The notes: generated by a model not told the origin, from the letters alone. A DNA stretch of 32,508 nt from Psychromarinibacter sediminicola (GCF_029168335.1 NZ_JARGYC010000056.1:1-32508), one strand, 5' to 3'. Positions 23,035-31,783 are shown, numbered from the stretch's first letter. Numbers and translations: made by a program.

Positions 23035-24756
23035 TCATCGCAGGCTGAACGACTTCGACACGCCGATCGAGAAACGCGGATCGTCCTGCGCCACCAGCGT
23101 TCCGATGCCGTAGCGGCCGATCGCGTTGGTGGCGCTGACATCGACGGAGATGCCGCTGTTCGGCGCGTTGTAGCGCAGCCCGGCCGCCCAGGTCGCCTGG
23201 TCCGAGTCGCCGAACACGGCGCTGGCCTCGGCGATCACTTCCAGCCCGTCGAACAGCTCGTAGTTGACGCCGCCGCCCAGGGCGAAGAGATCGACATTGC
23301 CGAACCCGGCGAGGCGCGGATTGGCGGACACGGTCAGCCGGTCGTTGACGTCGTAGCTCGCCATCCCCTCGAGGGAATAGACGCCGACGAGGGAACTGCT
23401 GCGCCCGAACAGCAGCCGCGCCGACAGGTTGAACGGATCGCCGTTGTTCTGGTCGAGGAACCGCAGTTTCGGGCCGAACATGTAGCGCGGCTCATTGGTC
23501 GGGCGGAGCGCGGGGTCGACGCTGGGGTCGAGGGAATAGCGCTCGTAGTAGATATCGGCGCCGAAGTCGCGCGAGATGCCCACCGACGTGCCGAAGCCAT
23601 AGTTCTCGCCGCCGCCGTACCACGCCAGCGGCGCGAAGGTGAGCGGGTCGAGGACGCCGGGCGAGCCCAGCGTGAAGCCGTCATGCTGGAGGTTTTCCTG
23701 CCGCGCCGTGAGCTCGGCCGGCCGCCCGCGATAGGATTCGGGATAGCTCGCGCCCGGCGTGAATGTCAGCTGGACCCCCAGAAGCGGCGTGTCGCCGTCG
23801 GGGAAGATCGTCAGAATCCCGGTCGCCGGGGTCATACCCACCGAGTTGGTCACGAAGGCGTCGAGCGCCACCTTGGGCGAGACGTTGTAGCGGCCGCCCA
23901 CGGTCCAGACCGGGACGTTCACGTAATTCCCGCTGCCGTCGATGGTATTGCCGCCGGGGCCGAAGGGAACCTCGACCGCCCCGTAGAAGCTCAGCCGACG
24001 GCTGGGCTTGTAGCTGACCCCGCCGCCGAGCGAGGCGATGGTGCCGTAGAACGGCTGGCCGTTGACGCTGTCGGGGAAGACGGAGACCGCCGGTGTCAGG
24101 TGGAACTGAAACCGCGACGACATATCGAGGGTGAACGGCGCCTTTAGCGCGCCGACGAATTGCCCGGTCGCCTTGCCGCCGTAGAGCGACGAGTTCAGGC
24201 GGTTGTAGCCCTCCAGCGACCCAAGCACCGATCCCGCCAGGGCGCCCCTTTCGAAGAGCCGGTATTCGGCCGACACGGCCATCGGCTCCATTTTGACATG
24301 CGGGTAGCCGCCGCCGATCGGCGCGACCACCGGGTCGACATAGCTCCAGAAGTCGAAGCCCAGCGTCAGCCGGTCGGTGGGCGCGTACCGGCCGCCGCCG
24401 AAATAGGCCTGGTTCCCGGTTCCGGTTCTCGCATCGAAGGTCTGTTTCTGGCCCACATAGAGCGACAGGGTGCCCTCGGGCAGCGTGTTGGCCGTATCGA
24501 ACGCGCCGAGCCGGTGGGGCTGCAGTTCGAGCGGCGTCTCGCCGCCGTCGTAGAAGGTGCCGCGGGTGACCTCCGGCCCCGTGGGCCAAGCGTGCGTCTC
24601 GACGGGCGCGGGTGCAGGGTCGGTCGGGCTTTCCGGCTCGGCGAAGACACCGACATATTCCTGCGCGACAGAGGGGATCAGCGCGACGGGCGCGGCACTG
24701 GCGGCGAGCGCCGCGAAAAGCAGCCGTGCGGCACGGCGGGAGCTGCGAACAGCCAT
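23035..24756 (-). CDS. Predicted outer-membrane beta-barrel protein of unknown function
   Basis: I do not recognise the family. The 573-residue product has an Arg-rich signal peptide with a hydrophobic core (about 10-27) and a likely cut after S-V-A near residue 31. A Pro-rich linker follows, then many amphipathic strands rich in Gly, Tyr, Phe and Asn. Y-G-G-G, G-G-R-Y and paired aromatic positions recur, as in transmembrane beta-barrels. It ends F-S-I-G-V-S-K-S-F-S-L-R, close to but not exactly the usual C-terminal Phe signature. Two similar barrel-like halves are possible, because D-R-L-T-L and D-R-L-T-V motifs occur in each half. GGAGG lies 8 bases before the ATG at 24756; a TTG one codon upstream is less likely. 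Confidence 0.7.
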   Translation of the reverse strand: MAVRSSRRAARLLFAALAASAAPVALIPSVAQEYVGVFAEPESPTDPAPAPVETHAWPTGPEVTRGTFYDGGETPLELQPHRLGAFDTANTLPEGTLSLYVGQKQTFDARTGTGNQAYFGGGRYAPTDRLTLGFDFWSYVDPVVAPIGGGYPHVKMEPMAVSAEYRLFERGALAGSVLGSLEGYNRLNSSLYGGKATGQFVGALKAPFTLDMSSRFQFHLTPAVSVFPDSVNGQPFYGTIASLGGGVSYKPSRRLSFYGAVEVPFGPGGNTIDGSGNYVNVPVWTVGGRYNVSPKVALDAFVTNSVGMTPATGILTIFPDGDTPLLGVQLTFTPGASYPESYRGRPAELTARQENLQHDGFTLGSPGVLDPLTFAPLAWYGGGENYGFGTSVGISRDFGADIYYERYSLDPSVDPALRPTNEPRYMFGPKLRFLDQNNGDPFNLSARLLFGRSSSLVGVYSLEGMASYDVNDRLTVSANPRLAGFGNVDLFALGGGVNYELFDGLEVIAEASAVFGDSDQATWAAGLRYNAPNSGISVDVSATNAIGRYGIGTLVAQDDPRFSIGVSKSFSLR

Positions 24757-25068
24757 CAAAAGGGCCTCCGGTCAGTTCATCCTGGCGCGGGGCAGCTCCG
24801 CTTTGGTTCTGTTTGCCACAGATCGAACAGGGTTTAAATCCTGCTGGCCCGGGATCGGGCCGGAACCCGCCGCGCCGGCCGGCCGGAATAGCATTTCTGC
24901 AACATCTCCCCGCGACAGCCGCCCGCCGCGCAGGGCGCTTCGGCAACATCCTGCCAAAAAGCCGGGCACCTCCGGGGGATACGGGCCGCCCTGGCGCCGC
25001 CAGCGGCACGCCGGGGCCTCCGCGGCCCCGCCATCACGACGGACCGAACGCCGCCGGACGGCGCGGTG
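24757..25068. other. 312-base stretch without a recognisable gene
   Basis: This holds the upstream region of the outer-membrane protein gene and the 3' flank of the esterase chain. An AT-rich patch with TTTAAA near 24835 may be part of the promoter. The octamer GATGTTGC occurs twice on the minus strand near 24900 and 24945. Short in-frame readings here look like chance ORFs. No RNA gene or mobile element is visible. Confidence 0.5.
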
Positions 25069-25734
25069 TCAGGCGATCTTCAGCTTCTCCCGGATGAAGG
25101 CCAGCGCCACCGACAGCCCGTCGGGGGCGATGCCGTGGCCGGTGCCCTCCATCACGTGGGCGTAGACCTCGAAGCCCGCCTCCTGCAGCGCGTTGCCCGC
25201 CTCGGACAGCGAGTGCGGCGGCACGACCTCGTCCTGGTCGCCATGGACCAGCAGCACCGGCATCTTCGACACCGCCTCTTCGGCCAATGTCTCGGGCTGC
25301 AGGATCCGGCCGGAAAAGCCCACCACCGCCGCCACCGGGTCGGGCCGGCGGGGCGCGACATGCAGGCTCATCATCGTGCCCTGGGAGAAGCCGAACAGCA
25401 CCATGCGGTCCGGGGTCAGCCCCTCTTCCAGCAGCACGCCGTCGAGATAGGCGTTGAGATCCTGCACCGACTGCATCATCGCCTGCTCCGCCACGGCCTC
25501 GGACGAGCCGTCGAGCCACGGGATCGGGAACCACTGATACCCCATCGGGTTGTTGACGCAGGGCTCCGGCGCGTCGGGGGCGACGAAGACCGTGTCGGGC
25601 AGATGCGGCGCCAGCGGTTCGGCCAGGCCCAGCAGGTCGTCGCCGTCCGCGCCGTAGCCGTGCAGGAACACCACCACCGATTTCGCCTGCCCCGACGCCG
25701 CCGCGCGCCGTCCGCTCTTCAAGTCCCGGATCAT
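25069..25734 (-). CDS. Alpha/beta-hydrolase, phospholipase/carboxylesterase family
   Basis: The 221-residue serine hydrolase is of the small carboxylesterase (EstB/YpfH-like) type. The catalytic triad is visible: Ser117 in G-F-S-Q-G, Asp169 in H-G-D-Q-D-E-V-V and His200 in G-T-G-H-G-I. The oxyanion region is L-H-G-Y-G-A-D. There is no signal peptide. Family members cleave short acyl esters or lysophospholipids; the substrate here is unknown. Its ATG overlaps the stop of the DNA glycosylase gene (ATGA), making it the last member of a four-gene overlapping chain. Confidence 0.87.
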   Translation of the reverse strand: MIRDLKSGRRAAASGQAKSVVVFLHGYGADGDDLLGLAEPLAPHLPDTVFVAPDAPEPCVNNPMGYQWFPIPWLDGSSEAVAEQAMMQSVQDLNAYLDGVLLEEGLTPDRMVLFGFSQGTMMSLHVAPRRPDPVAAVVGFSGRILQPETLAEEAVSKMPVLLVHGDQDEVVPPHSLSEAGNALQEAGFEVYAHVMEGTGHGIAPDGLSVALAFIREKLKIA

Positions 25735-26360
25735 CTGATGCCTTCCCTGTCCTTCGCCACCCGGTAGTAGGCCCAGAGCAGCCGCGCCGCAACCGCCCGC
25801 CAGGGCGCCCAGTCCTCGGCCATCGCGCGCAGCTCCTTCTCGGTCGGGCGGGTTTCGGTCTCGAACAGCAGCCGGGCGCTTTCCTGCAGCGCCAGGTCGG
25901 CGGGCGCGAAGACATCCGCCCGGCCCAGCGAGAACATCGCGTAGATCTCGGCCGTCCAGCGGCCGATGCCGGGCACGTCGACCAGGGTGGCCACGACCTC
26001 TTCGTCGGGCATCGCGCGCAGCCGGCGGAAGTCGATGCCCGCCGCGGCCAGGGCCTTGGCATAGCGGATCTTCTGGCGCGACAGGCCGCAGGCGCGCAGC
26101 GCGTCCTCGCTTGCCCATTTCACCTTGCGCGGCCCGGTCAGCCGCGCCGCGCGCAGCCGGCCCCAGATCGCGTCGGCCGCGGCGACGCTGACCTGCTGGC
26201 TGACGATGGCCGACAGGAGCGGCTCGAACCCGTCGGCCTTGCGGCGCAGCGGCAGCGGGCCGGTCTGCTCCAGCGCGTGGGCGAAGCGCGGCTCGCGGGC
26301 GGCGAGATAGGCCGCGCCCTCGGCGACGCAATCGGGGGTTTCGATGATCCGCCCGGTCAT
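25731..26360 (-). CDS. DNA-3-methyladenine glycosylase, AlkA-like HhH-GPD protein
   Basis: The 209-residue base-excision enzyme has the helix-hairpin-helix L-V-D-V-P-G-I-G-R-W-T-A (126-137) and catalytic Asp155 in D-V-F-A-P-A-D-L. S-Q-Q-V-S (54-58) is also typical. It lacks the AlkA N-terminal domain and the iron-sulfur cysteines of MutY/Nth. It removes alkylated bases from DNA. It overlaps cobK upstream and the esterase downstream by 4 bases each, so it appears to be translated with cobalamin genes. Confidence 0.88.
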   Translation of the reverse strand: MTGRIIETPDCVAEGAAYLAAREPRFAHALEQTGPLPLRRKADGFEPLLSAIVSQQVSVAAADAIWGRLRAARLTGPRKVKWASEDALRACGLSRQKIRYAKALAAAGIDFRRLRAMPDEEVVATLVDVPGIGRWTAEIYAMFSLGRADVFAPADLALQESARLLFETETRPTEKELRAMAEDWAPWRAVAARLLWAYYRVAKDREGIR

Positions 26361-27091
26361 CGCAGATCGCGAACCCAGGCCACGGCGGCCTCCGGGTCGG
26401 GGACGCGCAGAACGTCGGGTTGGGCGGGCCGCCGGATCATGGCCACGTTCAACCCCATTTCGCGCGCCGCGTCCAGCTTTGCCCGCCCCGCGCCGCCGCC
26501 GGAATTCCGCGCCACCAGCCAGTCGACGGCGTGGGCGCGGAACAGCGCGATCTCGTCGGCCACGGTGAAGGGCGGGCGCGCGACGATCCAGTCGCCGCCC
26601 TTGAACGGAAACGCGCCCCGCGCCTGGTCGATCCGGCGGCACAGAATCCGGCGCCCGGCAAGCCCGTGGAACCGGCCGATGCCCTTCGGGCCGGTCGCCA
26701 GGAACACCGTCGCGCCTTCGGGGATCAGATCGGCCACCGCCTCTTCGCGGTCGGCGCAGGTCCAGGCGTCGCCCGGCCCGGGCTCCCATTCGGGGCGCAG
26801 GAGCTGGGCATAGGCGACGCCGGTCTCGGCACAGACCTCGGCAGTGCGCCGGGTGATGTTCACCGCGAAGGGATGGGTGGCGTCGAGCACCGCGTCGATC
26901 GAGTGGCGGCGCAGGTAGAGCTCGAACCCCGCGCGCCCGCCGAAGCCGCCGATCCGCGTCGGCAGCTTCAGCTGGGCCGGGTGGCTGGTGTCGCCGTTGA
27001 GCGAGGCGAGCGCCGTGACGCCGCGCATCCCGGCGATCCGGCCCGCGACCTGCCGCGCCTCGGCGGTTCCGGCCAGCAGCAGGAGCCTCAT
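26357..27091 (-). CDS. cobK: Precorrin-6A reductase
   Basis: The 244-residue enzyme opens M-R-L-L-L-L-A-G-T-A-E-A-R and contains D-A-T-H-P-F-A (conserved in CobK/CbiJ), F-L-A-T-G-P-K-G and A-R-N-S-G-G. It reduces precorrin-6A to dihydro-precorrin-6 with NADPH in corrin ring synthesis. It overlaps cbiD upstream and the glycosylase downstream by 4 bases each (ATGA). Length is normal for the family. Confidence 0.92.
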   Translation of the reverse strand: MRLLLLAGTAEARQVAGRIAGMRGVTALASLNGDTSHPAQLKLPTRIGGFGGRAGFELYLRRHSIDAVLDATHPFAVNITRRTAEVCAETGVAYAQLLRPEWEPGPGDAWTCADREEAVADLIPEGATVFLATGPKGIGRFHGLAGRRILCRRIDQARGAFPFKGGDWIVARPPFTVADEIALFRAHAVDWLVARNSGGGAGRAKLDAAREMGLNVAMIRRPAQPDVLRVPDPEAAVAWVRDLR

Positions 27092-28134
27092 CCCGCCTGC
27101 CCCAGGATCCGCCCGCCGCGGTCGATCACGACGACGTCCACCTGCATGCCCGTCCCCTCCAGCCTGGCCGCCGCGTGGGCCCGCGCCGCCTCCGCCGCCC
27201 AGGCCGCCAGGCGCGGCCCGGCGGTCTCTGCCGCCTCCAGCGCCGTCGTCGCCGTGGCCAGCTCCGGCATGTCGAAGCGCCGCGCCAGGTCGTCGAAATC
27301 CACCTGGCTGCGCGACGAGTGCAGGTCCGCGGCCCCCTGCGCCAGCTTGGTGATCTTGCCGATTCCGCCGCCAATGGTCAGCCGCGCGACCGGGTGGGTC
27401 TTGAGGTATTTCAGCAATCCGCCCGCGAAATCGCCCATATCCAGCATCGCATGGTCCGGCAGGCCGTGCAGCGCCTGGACGACGCGCTCGCTGGTCGCGC
27501 CGGTGCAGCCGGCGACATGCGGCGTGCCGGCGGCGCGGGCCACGTCCACGCCGCGATGGATCGAGGCGATCCAGGCGGCGCAGGAGAACGGCCGGACGAT
27601 GCCGGTGGTCCCGAGGATCGACAGCCCGCCGGCAATGCCCAGCCGGGGGTTCCAGGTCTTCGCCGCCAGGGCCTCGCCGCCCGGCACCGAGACGGTGATC
27701 TCGATATCCGGGTCTTTCCCGTGACTTGCGGCCTCTTCCTCGACCACCTTGCGCATCATCTCGCGCGGGACGGGGTTGATCGCCGGCTCGCCCGGCGGGA
27801 TCGGCAGGCCGGGTTTGGTGACCGTCCCCACCCCTTCGCCCGCGCGGAACACGATGCCGCCGCCCGAGGCCGCCACGCGCGCCCGGATCAGCGCGCCATG
27901 GGTCACGTCGGGGTCGTCGCCCGCGTCCTTGACGATGCCCGCCTCGGCCCAGCCGTCGCCGGCGCGCGCCTCGGCCACGGCGAAGGTGGGCGTCTCGCCG
28001 CGCGGCAGGGTGATGGTGACGGCGCGCGGAAACGCCCCGCCCCACAGCCGCTGCAGCGCCGCCCGCGTCGCCGCGGTGGCGCAGGCGCCCGTGGTCCAGC
28101 CGCGGCGCAGGTCTCCTTGGGGTTTCCGGCTCAT
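27088..28134 (-). CDS. cbiD: Precorrin-5 C1-methyltransferase of the CbiD type
   Basis: The 348-residue protein begins L-R-R-G-W-T-T-G-A-C-A-T-A-A-T, the CbiD signature. It contains G-V-G-T-V-T-K-P-G-L, N-P-V-P-R-E-M and G-T-T-G-I-V-R-P-F-S. CbiD methylates C1 of the cobalt-precorrin-5 ring in the cobalt-early pathway; many Rhodobacterales carry it where Pseudomonas uses CobF. It is the first gene of the overlapping minus-strand chain and is divergent from cobA with only 81 bases between starts, too short for a full cobalamin riboswitch. Confidence 0.93.
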   Translation of the reverse strand: MSRKPQGDLRRGWTTGACATAATRAALQRLWGGAFPRAVTITLPRGETPTFAVAEARAGDGWAEAGIVKDAGDDPDVTHGALIRARVAASGGGIVFRAGEGVGTVTKPGLPIPPGEPAINPVPREMMRKVVEEEAASHGKDPDIEITVSVPGGEALAAKTWNPRLGIAGGLSILGTTGIVRPFSCAAWIASIHRGVDVARAAGTPHVAGCTGATSERVVQALHGLPDHAMLDMGDFAGGLLKYLKTHPVARLTIGGGIGKITKLAQGAADLHSSRSQVDFDDLARRFDMPELATATTALEAAETAGPRLAAWAAEAARAHAAARLEGTGMQVDVVVIDRGGRILGQAG

Positions 28135-28215
28135 GGCGGCGGGACTATAGGCGCGGCCGGCGGCAACGCCAATCCACGCTTTTCCGCGCCGGCGCCAGGG
28201 TGCATAAGCGCCCGC

Positions 28216-29067
28216 ATGACCGACTCGCCCGACCTTCCCGCCTTCGACTGGCCGCGGCTGGAGCCCGGCTGGGTCTGGCTCTGCGGCGCGGGGCCGGGCG
28301 ATCCGGGGCTTCTGACGCTGCATGCGGTGAACGCGCTGCGGCAGGCCGACGTGATCGTCTACGACGCGCTGGTGGAGCCGGCGATCCTGGACTGGGCGCC
28401 GCAGGCAGAGCATGCCTATGCCGGCAAGCGCGGCGGCAAGCCCTCGGCGAAACAGCGCGACATCTCGCTGCGGCTGGTGGAGCTGGCGCGCGAGGGGCGC
28501 CGGGTGCTGCGGCTGAAGGGCGGCGACCCGTTCGTCTTCGGCCGCGGCGGCGAGGAGGCGCAGACGCTGATCCAGCACGGCGTGCCGGTGCGGATCGTCC
28601 CCGGAATCAGCGCCGGGATCGGCGGGCTGGCCTATGCCGGCATCCCGGTGACGCATCGCGACGTGAACCAGTCGGTGACCTTCGTGACCGGCCACGACCA
28701 GTCCGGCGAGACGCCGTCGGGGCTGGACTGGCAAGCGATCTCGAAGGGCTCGCAAGTGATCGTGATCTACATGGCGATGAAGCATATCGCCCGGATCGCG
28801 GGGGCGCTGCTGGAGGCCGGGCGGCCGGAGACCGAGCCCTGCGCCGTGGTCGTCTCGGCCACGACGCCGGCGCAGACGGTGCTGGAGACGACGCTGGGCA
28901 CGATGGAGGCGGACATCGCCGCCGCCGGGCTGGAGCCGCCCGCGATCGTCTGCGTCGGACGCTCGGTGCTGATGCGGCAGGTGCTGGACTGGCAGGCGCT
29001 GGCCGCGGGCACGGCGCCGCGCAATCTCGACCCGCTGGGGCGCGGCCGGCCGGCGGACACTGCCTGA
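28216..29067 (+). CDS. cobA: Uroporphyrinogen-III C-methyltransferase
   Basis: The 283-residue SAM-dependent enzyme makes precorrin-2, the branch point to cobalamin and sirohaem. Landmarks are C-G-A-G-P-G-D-P-G-L-L-T, V-I-V-Y-D-A-L-V, Y-A-G-K-R-G-G-K, L-K-G-G-D-P-F-V-F-G-R-G-G-E-E and V-T-G-H-D. There is no CysG-type dehydrogenase/ferrochelatase domain. The start lacks a clear ribosome-binding site; the ATG at 28216 is the first sensible one. cobB follows after 73 bases. Confidence 0.93.
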   Translation: MTDSPDLPAFDWPRLEPGWVWLCGAGPGDPGLLTLHAVNALRQADVIVYDALVEPAILDWAPQAEHAYAGKRGGKPSAKQRDISLRLVELAREGRRVLRLKGGDPFVFGRGGEEAQTLIQHGVPVRIVPGISAGIGGLAYAGIPVTHRDVNQSVTFVTGHDQSGETPSGLDWQAISKGSQVIVIYMAMKHIARIAGALLEAGRPETEPCAVVVSATTPAQTVLETTLGTMEADIAAAGLEPPAIVCVGRSVLMRQVLDWQALAAGTAPRNLDPLGRGRPADTA

Positions 29068-29140
29068 CCGCGATGCGCGCGCCCGGCTTCATCCTGGCCC
29101 AAATAGGCCCGCCGGAGGCACGCCCCGCGGCGACGTTGCC

Positions 29141-30406
29141 ATGCCGGGCCTGATCCTCTCCGCCCCGTCCTCGGGGAGCGGCAAGACGACGCTGACGCTG
29201 GGGCTCTTGCGCGCGCTGACGCGGCGCGGGGTCGCCGCGCGGGGCGCCAAGTCCGGCCCCGACTATATCGACCCGCGCTTTCACGAGGCCGCCTGCGGCC
29301 GGCCCTGCCCCAACCTCGACGCCTGGGCGATGTCGCCGGCCCGCCTCCGCGCGCTGGCGGCGGGCGACGGGCTGTTGCTGATCGAGGGCGCGATGGGACT
29401 GTTCGACGGGGCGCCGCCGGAGGGCCGCGGCGCCACGGCGGACCTCGCCCGTCTCCTCGGCCTGCCGACGGTCCTGGTGGTCGATGCCGGCCGCATGGCG
29501 CAGTCGGTCGCGCCGCTGGTCGCCGGCTTCGCGGCGCACGACCCGGAGGTGCGCGTCGCCGGGGTGATCCTGAACCGCGTGGGCAGCCCGCGCCACGCGG
29601 CGATGCTGCGCCGGGCGCTGGCGCCGCTGGGCCTGCCGGTGCTGGGCGCCCTGCCCCGCCAGTCCGGGCTGACCCATCCCTCGCGGCATCTGGGGCTGGT
29701 GCAGGCGCAGGAGCGGGCCGATCTCGACAGCTGGCTCGACGCGGCGGCCGAGGCGGTGGCCGCGGCGGTCGATCTCGACGCCCTGGCCGGCCTCGCCGCG
29801 CCCCTGCCCGCGGCGCCGGCGGCGCCGGTCGGTCCGCCGCCCGCGCAACGCATCGCCGTGGCCAGCGACGCGGCCTTCGCCTTCGCCTACCCGCATCTGC
29901 TGGCCGACTGGCGCGCGGCGGGCGCCGAGATCCGCCCGTTCTCGCCGCTGGCGGACGCGCCGGCGCCCGAGGCCGACCTGATCCTCCTGCCCGGCGGCTA
30001 CCCGGAGCTTCATGCCGGGCGACTCGCGGCCGGAGCCCGCTTTCTGCCGAGCCTGCGGGCCGCCGCCGAGCACGCGGATATCTATGGCGAATGCGGCGGC
30101 TTCATGGTGCTGGGCGAGGCGCTGACCGATGCGGACGGCATCGCCCACCCGATGGCCGGGCTGCTGCGGCTGCATACCAGTTTCGAGACCCGCCGGCTGC
30201 ATCTGGGCTATCGCCGGCTGGTGCCGACCGGCGGGCCGTTCGCCGGGCCGCTCAACGCGCACGAGTTCCACTATGCCACGACGGTCGCGGCCGAGGGCCC
30301 GCCGCTGTTCCACGCGAGTGACGCCGAGGGGGCCGAGCTGCCGCCCATGGGCCTGCGCGCCGGCCGGGTCTGCGGCTCTTTTGCGCATGTGATCGACCCT
30401 GCGTGA
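29141..30406 (+). CDS. cobB: Cobyrinate a,c-diamide synthase
   Basis: The 421-residue amidotransferase has an N-terminal ATP-binding part with the P-loop S-G-S-G-K-T-T (10-16), K-S-G-P-D-Y-I-D-P and E-G-A-M-G-L-F-D-G. A class I glutaminase domain carries G-E-C-G-G-F-M-V-L-G (nucleophile Cys) and A-H-E-F-H-Y. It amidates two carboxylates of cobyrinic or hydrogenobyrinic acid. It follows cobA on the same strand. Confidence 0.93.
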   Translation: MPGLILSAPSSGSGKTTLTLGLLRALTRRGVAARGAKSGPDYIDPRFHEAACGRPCPNLDAWAMSPARLRALAAGDGLLLIEGAMGLFDGAPPEGRGATADLARLLGLPTVLVVDAGRMAQSVAPLVAGFAAHDPEVRVAGVILNRVGSPRHAAMLRRALAPLGLPVLGALPRQSGLTHPSRHLGLVQAQERADLDSWLDAAAEAVAAAVDLDALAGLAAPLPAAPAAPVGPPPAQRIAVASDAAFAFAYPHLLADWRAAGAEIRPFSPLADAPAPEADLILLPGGYPELHAGRLAAGARFLPSLRAAAEHADIYGECGGFMVLGEALTDADGIAHPMAGLLRLHTSFETRRLHLGYRRLVPTGGPFAGPLNAHEFHYATTVAAEGPPLFHASDAEGAELPPMGLRAGRVCGSFAHVIDPA

Positions 30407-30445
30407 GGCTTTTCTTCCCCGGGGCCGCGCGGTAAGCGAATCGCA

Positions 30446-31672
30446 ATGACCGACTTCACCCACGATCAGGCGCCCGTCACGGACCGCCGCGCCAAGCGCA
30501 ACGTCGTCATCCTGGTGGCGGCCCAGGCGATCCTGGGCAGCCAGATGCCGATGATCTTCGTGCTCGGCGGGCTGGCGGGACAGTCGCTGGCCGCGAATGC
30601 CTGTTTCGCGACGCTGCCGATCTCGCTGATCGTGCTGTTCTCGATGCTGTCGGCGACGCCGATGTCGGCGATCATGCAGCGCTTCGGCCGCCGCGCCGGG
30701 TTCTGGCTGGGCAGCGCCTGCGGCGCGCTGGGCGGCGGGATCGGGGCGCTGGGGCTTCTGCACCAGTCCTTCGCGCTGTTCCTCGTGGGCTCGGCCTTTA
30801 CCGGCGTCTACATGTCGGCGCAGGGCTTCTACCGCTTCGCCGCCTCCGACACGGCGAGCGAGGCGTTCCGGCCCAAGGCGATCTCCTGGGTGATGGCGGG
30901 CGGGCTGTTCTCGGCGATCATCGGCCCGCAGCTGGTGAAGGCGACGAGCGACGCGATGGTCGTGCCGTTCCTGGGCACCTATCTTGCGGTGATCGCGGTG
31001 AACGTCGCGGGCTCGGCGCTGTTTCTGTTCCTCGACATCCCGCGCCCGCCGGCGCCGCATGCCGACGCGCCGAAGGGCCGGTCGCGCTGGGAGCTTTTGA
31101 AGACGCCGCGGATCGCGGTGGCGATCATCTGCGCCATGGTCAGCTATGCGCTGATGAACCTGGTGATGACCTCGACGCCGCTCGCCGTCGTCGGCTGCGG
31201 CTTCGAGCAGAACACCGCCGCCGACATCGTCACCGGCCACGTGCTGGCGATGTTCGCGCCGAGCTTCGTCACCGGCCACCTGATCGCGCGATTCGGCGTG
31301 GAGCGGATCATCGCGCTGGGGCTGGCGACGCTGGCGGCGGCGGGCGGTGTGGCGCTGGCCGGCGTCGACGTGGAAAACTTCTTCGTCGCGCTGATCCTGC
31401 TGGGCATCGGCTGGAACTTCGGCTTCATCGGGGCGACCACGATGCTGGCCGGAGCGCATACGCCCGAGGAACGCGGCCGGGTGCAGGGGATGAACGACAT
31501 GATCGTCTTCGGCTGCGTGACGCTGGCCTCGCTGGCCTCGGGCGGCCTGATGAACTGCTCCGGCGGCACGCCCGAGGCCGGCTGGGCCGCGGTGAACATG
31601 GCGATGATCCCGTTCCTGGCGCTGGCCGGCGGCGCGCTGATCTGGCTCGTGCTGCGCCCGGCCGAGGAGTAG
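30446..31672 (+). CDS. MFS transporter
   Basis: The 408-residue protein has about 12 hydrophobic segments and a long central loop (about 195-215) rich in Pro, Ala and Lys. M-Q-R-F-G-R-R-A-G fits the family's loop 2-3 motif, and it is partly repeated in the second half (L-I-A-R-F-G-V-E-R). The substrate cannot be told. It lies 39 bases after cobB on the same strand, with no terminator seen between, so it may be co-transcribed with the cobalamin genes. Confidence 0.85.
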   Translation: MTDFTHDQAPVTDRRAKRNVVILVAAQAILGSQMPMIFVLGGLAGQSLAANACFATLPISLIVLFSMLSATPMSAIMQRFGRRAGFWLGSACGALGGGIGALGLLHQSFALFLVGSAFTGVYMSAQGFYRFAASDTASEAFRPKAISWVMAGGLFSAIIGPQLVKATSDAMVVPFLGTYLAVIAVNVAGSALFLFLDIPRPPAPHADAPKGRSRWELLKTPRIAVAIICAMVSYALMNLVMTSTPLAVVGCGFEQNTAADIVTGHVLAMFAPSFVTGHLIARFGVERIIALGLATLAAAGGVALAGVDVENFFVALILLGIGWNFGFIGATTMLAGAHTPEERGRVQGMNDMIVFGCVTLASLASGGLMNCSGGTPEAGWAAVNMAMIPFLALAGGALIWLVLRPAEE

Positions 31673-31714
31673 GCCGCGCCCCTGCGAGAGGCGATCGCGG
31701 CGGGCGAAAAAATT

Positions 31715-31731
31715 TCTCACTCCTGCTGAGA
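31715..31731. promoter_or_regulatory. Inverted repeat upstream of the speD promoter
   Basis: TCTCA-N7-TGAGA is flanked by AAATT on the left and AATTT on the right, giving a longer imperfect repeat. It ends about 10 bases before the -35 element, a position that suits a regulator. I cannot name the factor. Confidence 0.4.
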
Positions 31732-31740
31732 TAATTTCCC

Positions 31741-31769
31741 TTGCACGAATCCTGCGCCTCCCCTAGATG
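31741..31769 (+). promoter_or_regulatory. Candidate promoter of speD
   Basis: TTGCAC and TAGATG are separated by 17 bases. A start near 31776 would give a leader of about 100 bases before speD. Confidence 0.6.
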
Positions 31770-31783
31770 CGCCGCACGAGCGA

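Noticed and set aside
22699-24147. A 482-codon plus-strand open frame over the outer-membrane protein gene
   Set aside because: The minus-strand frame has a signal peptide, a good ribosome-binding site and beta-barrel pattern. The plus-strand frame has the Arg/Glu-rich composition of a shadow.
28135-28215. Possible cobalamin riboswitch between cbiD and cobA
   Set aside because: Only 81 bases separate the starts. A B12 riboswitch needs about 200, and no B12-box-like sequence was seen.
28607-31720. A 1037-codon open frame on the minus strand opposite cobA, cobB and the MFS gene
   Set aside because: It is Arg/Gln/His-rich, has no domain-like content, and lies fully opposite well-recognised genes. 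It is the usual antisense shadow in GC-rich coding DNA.
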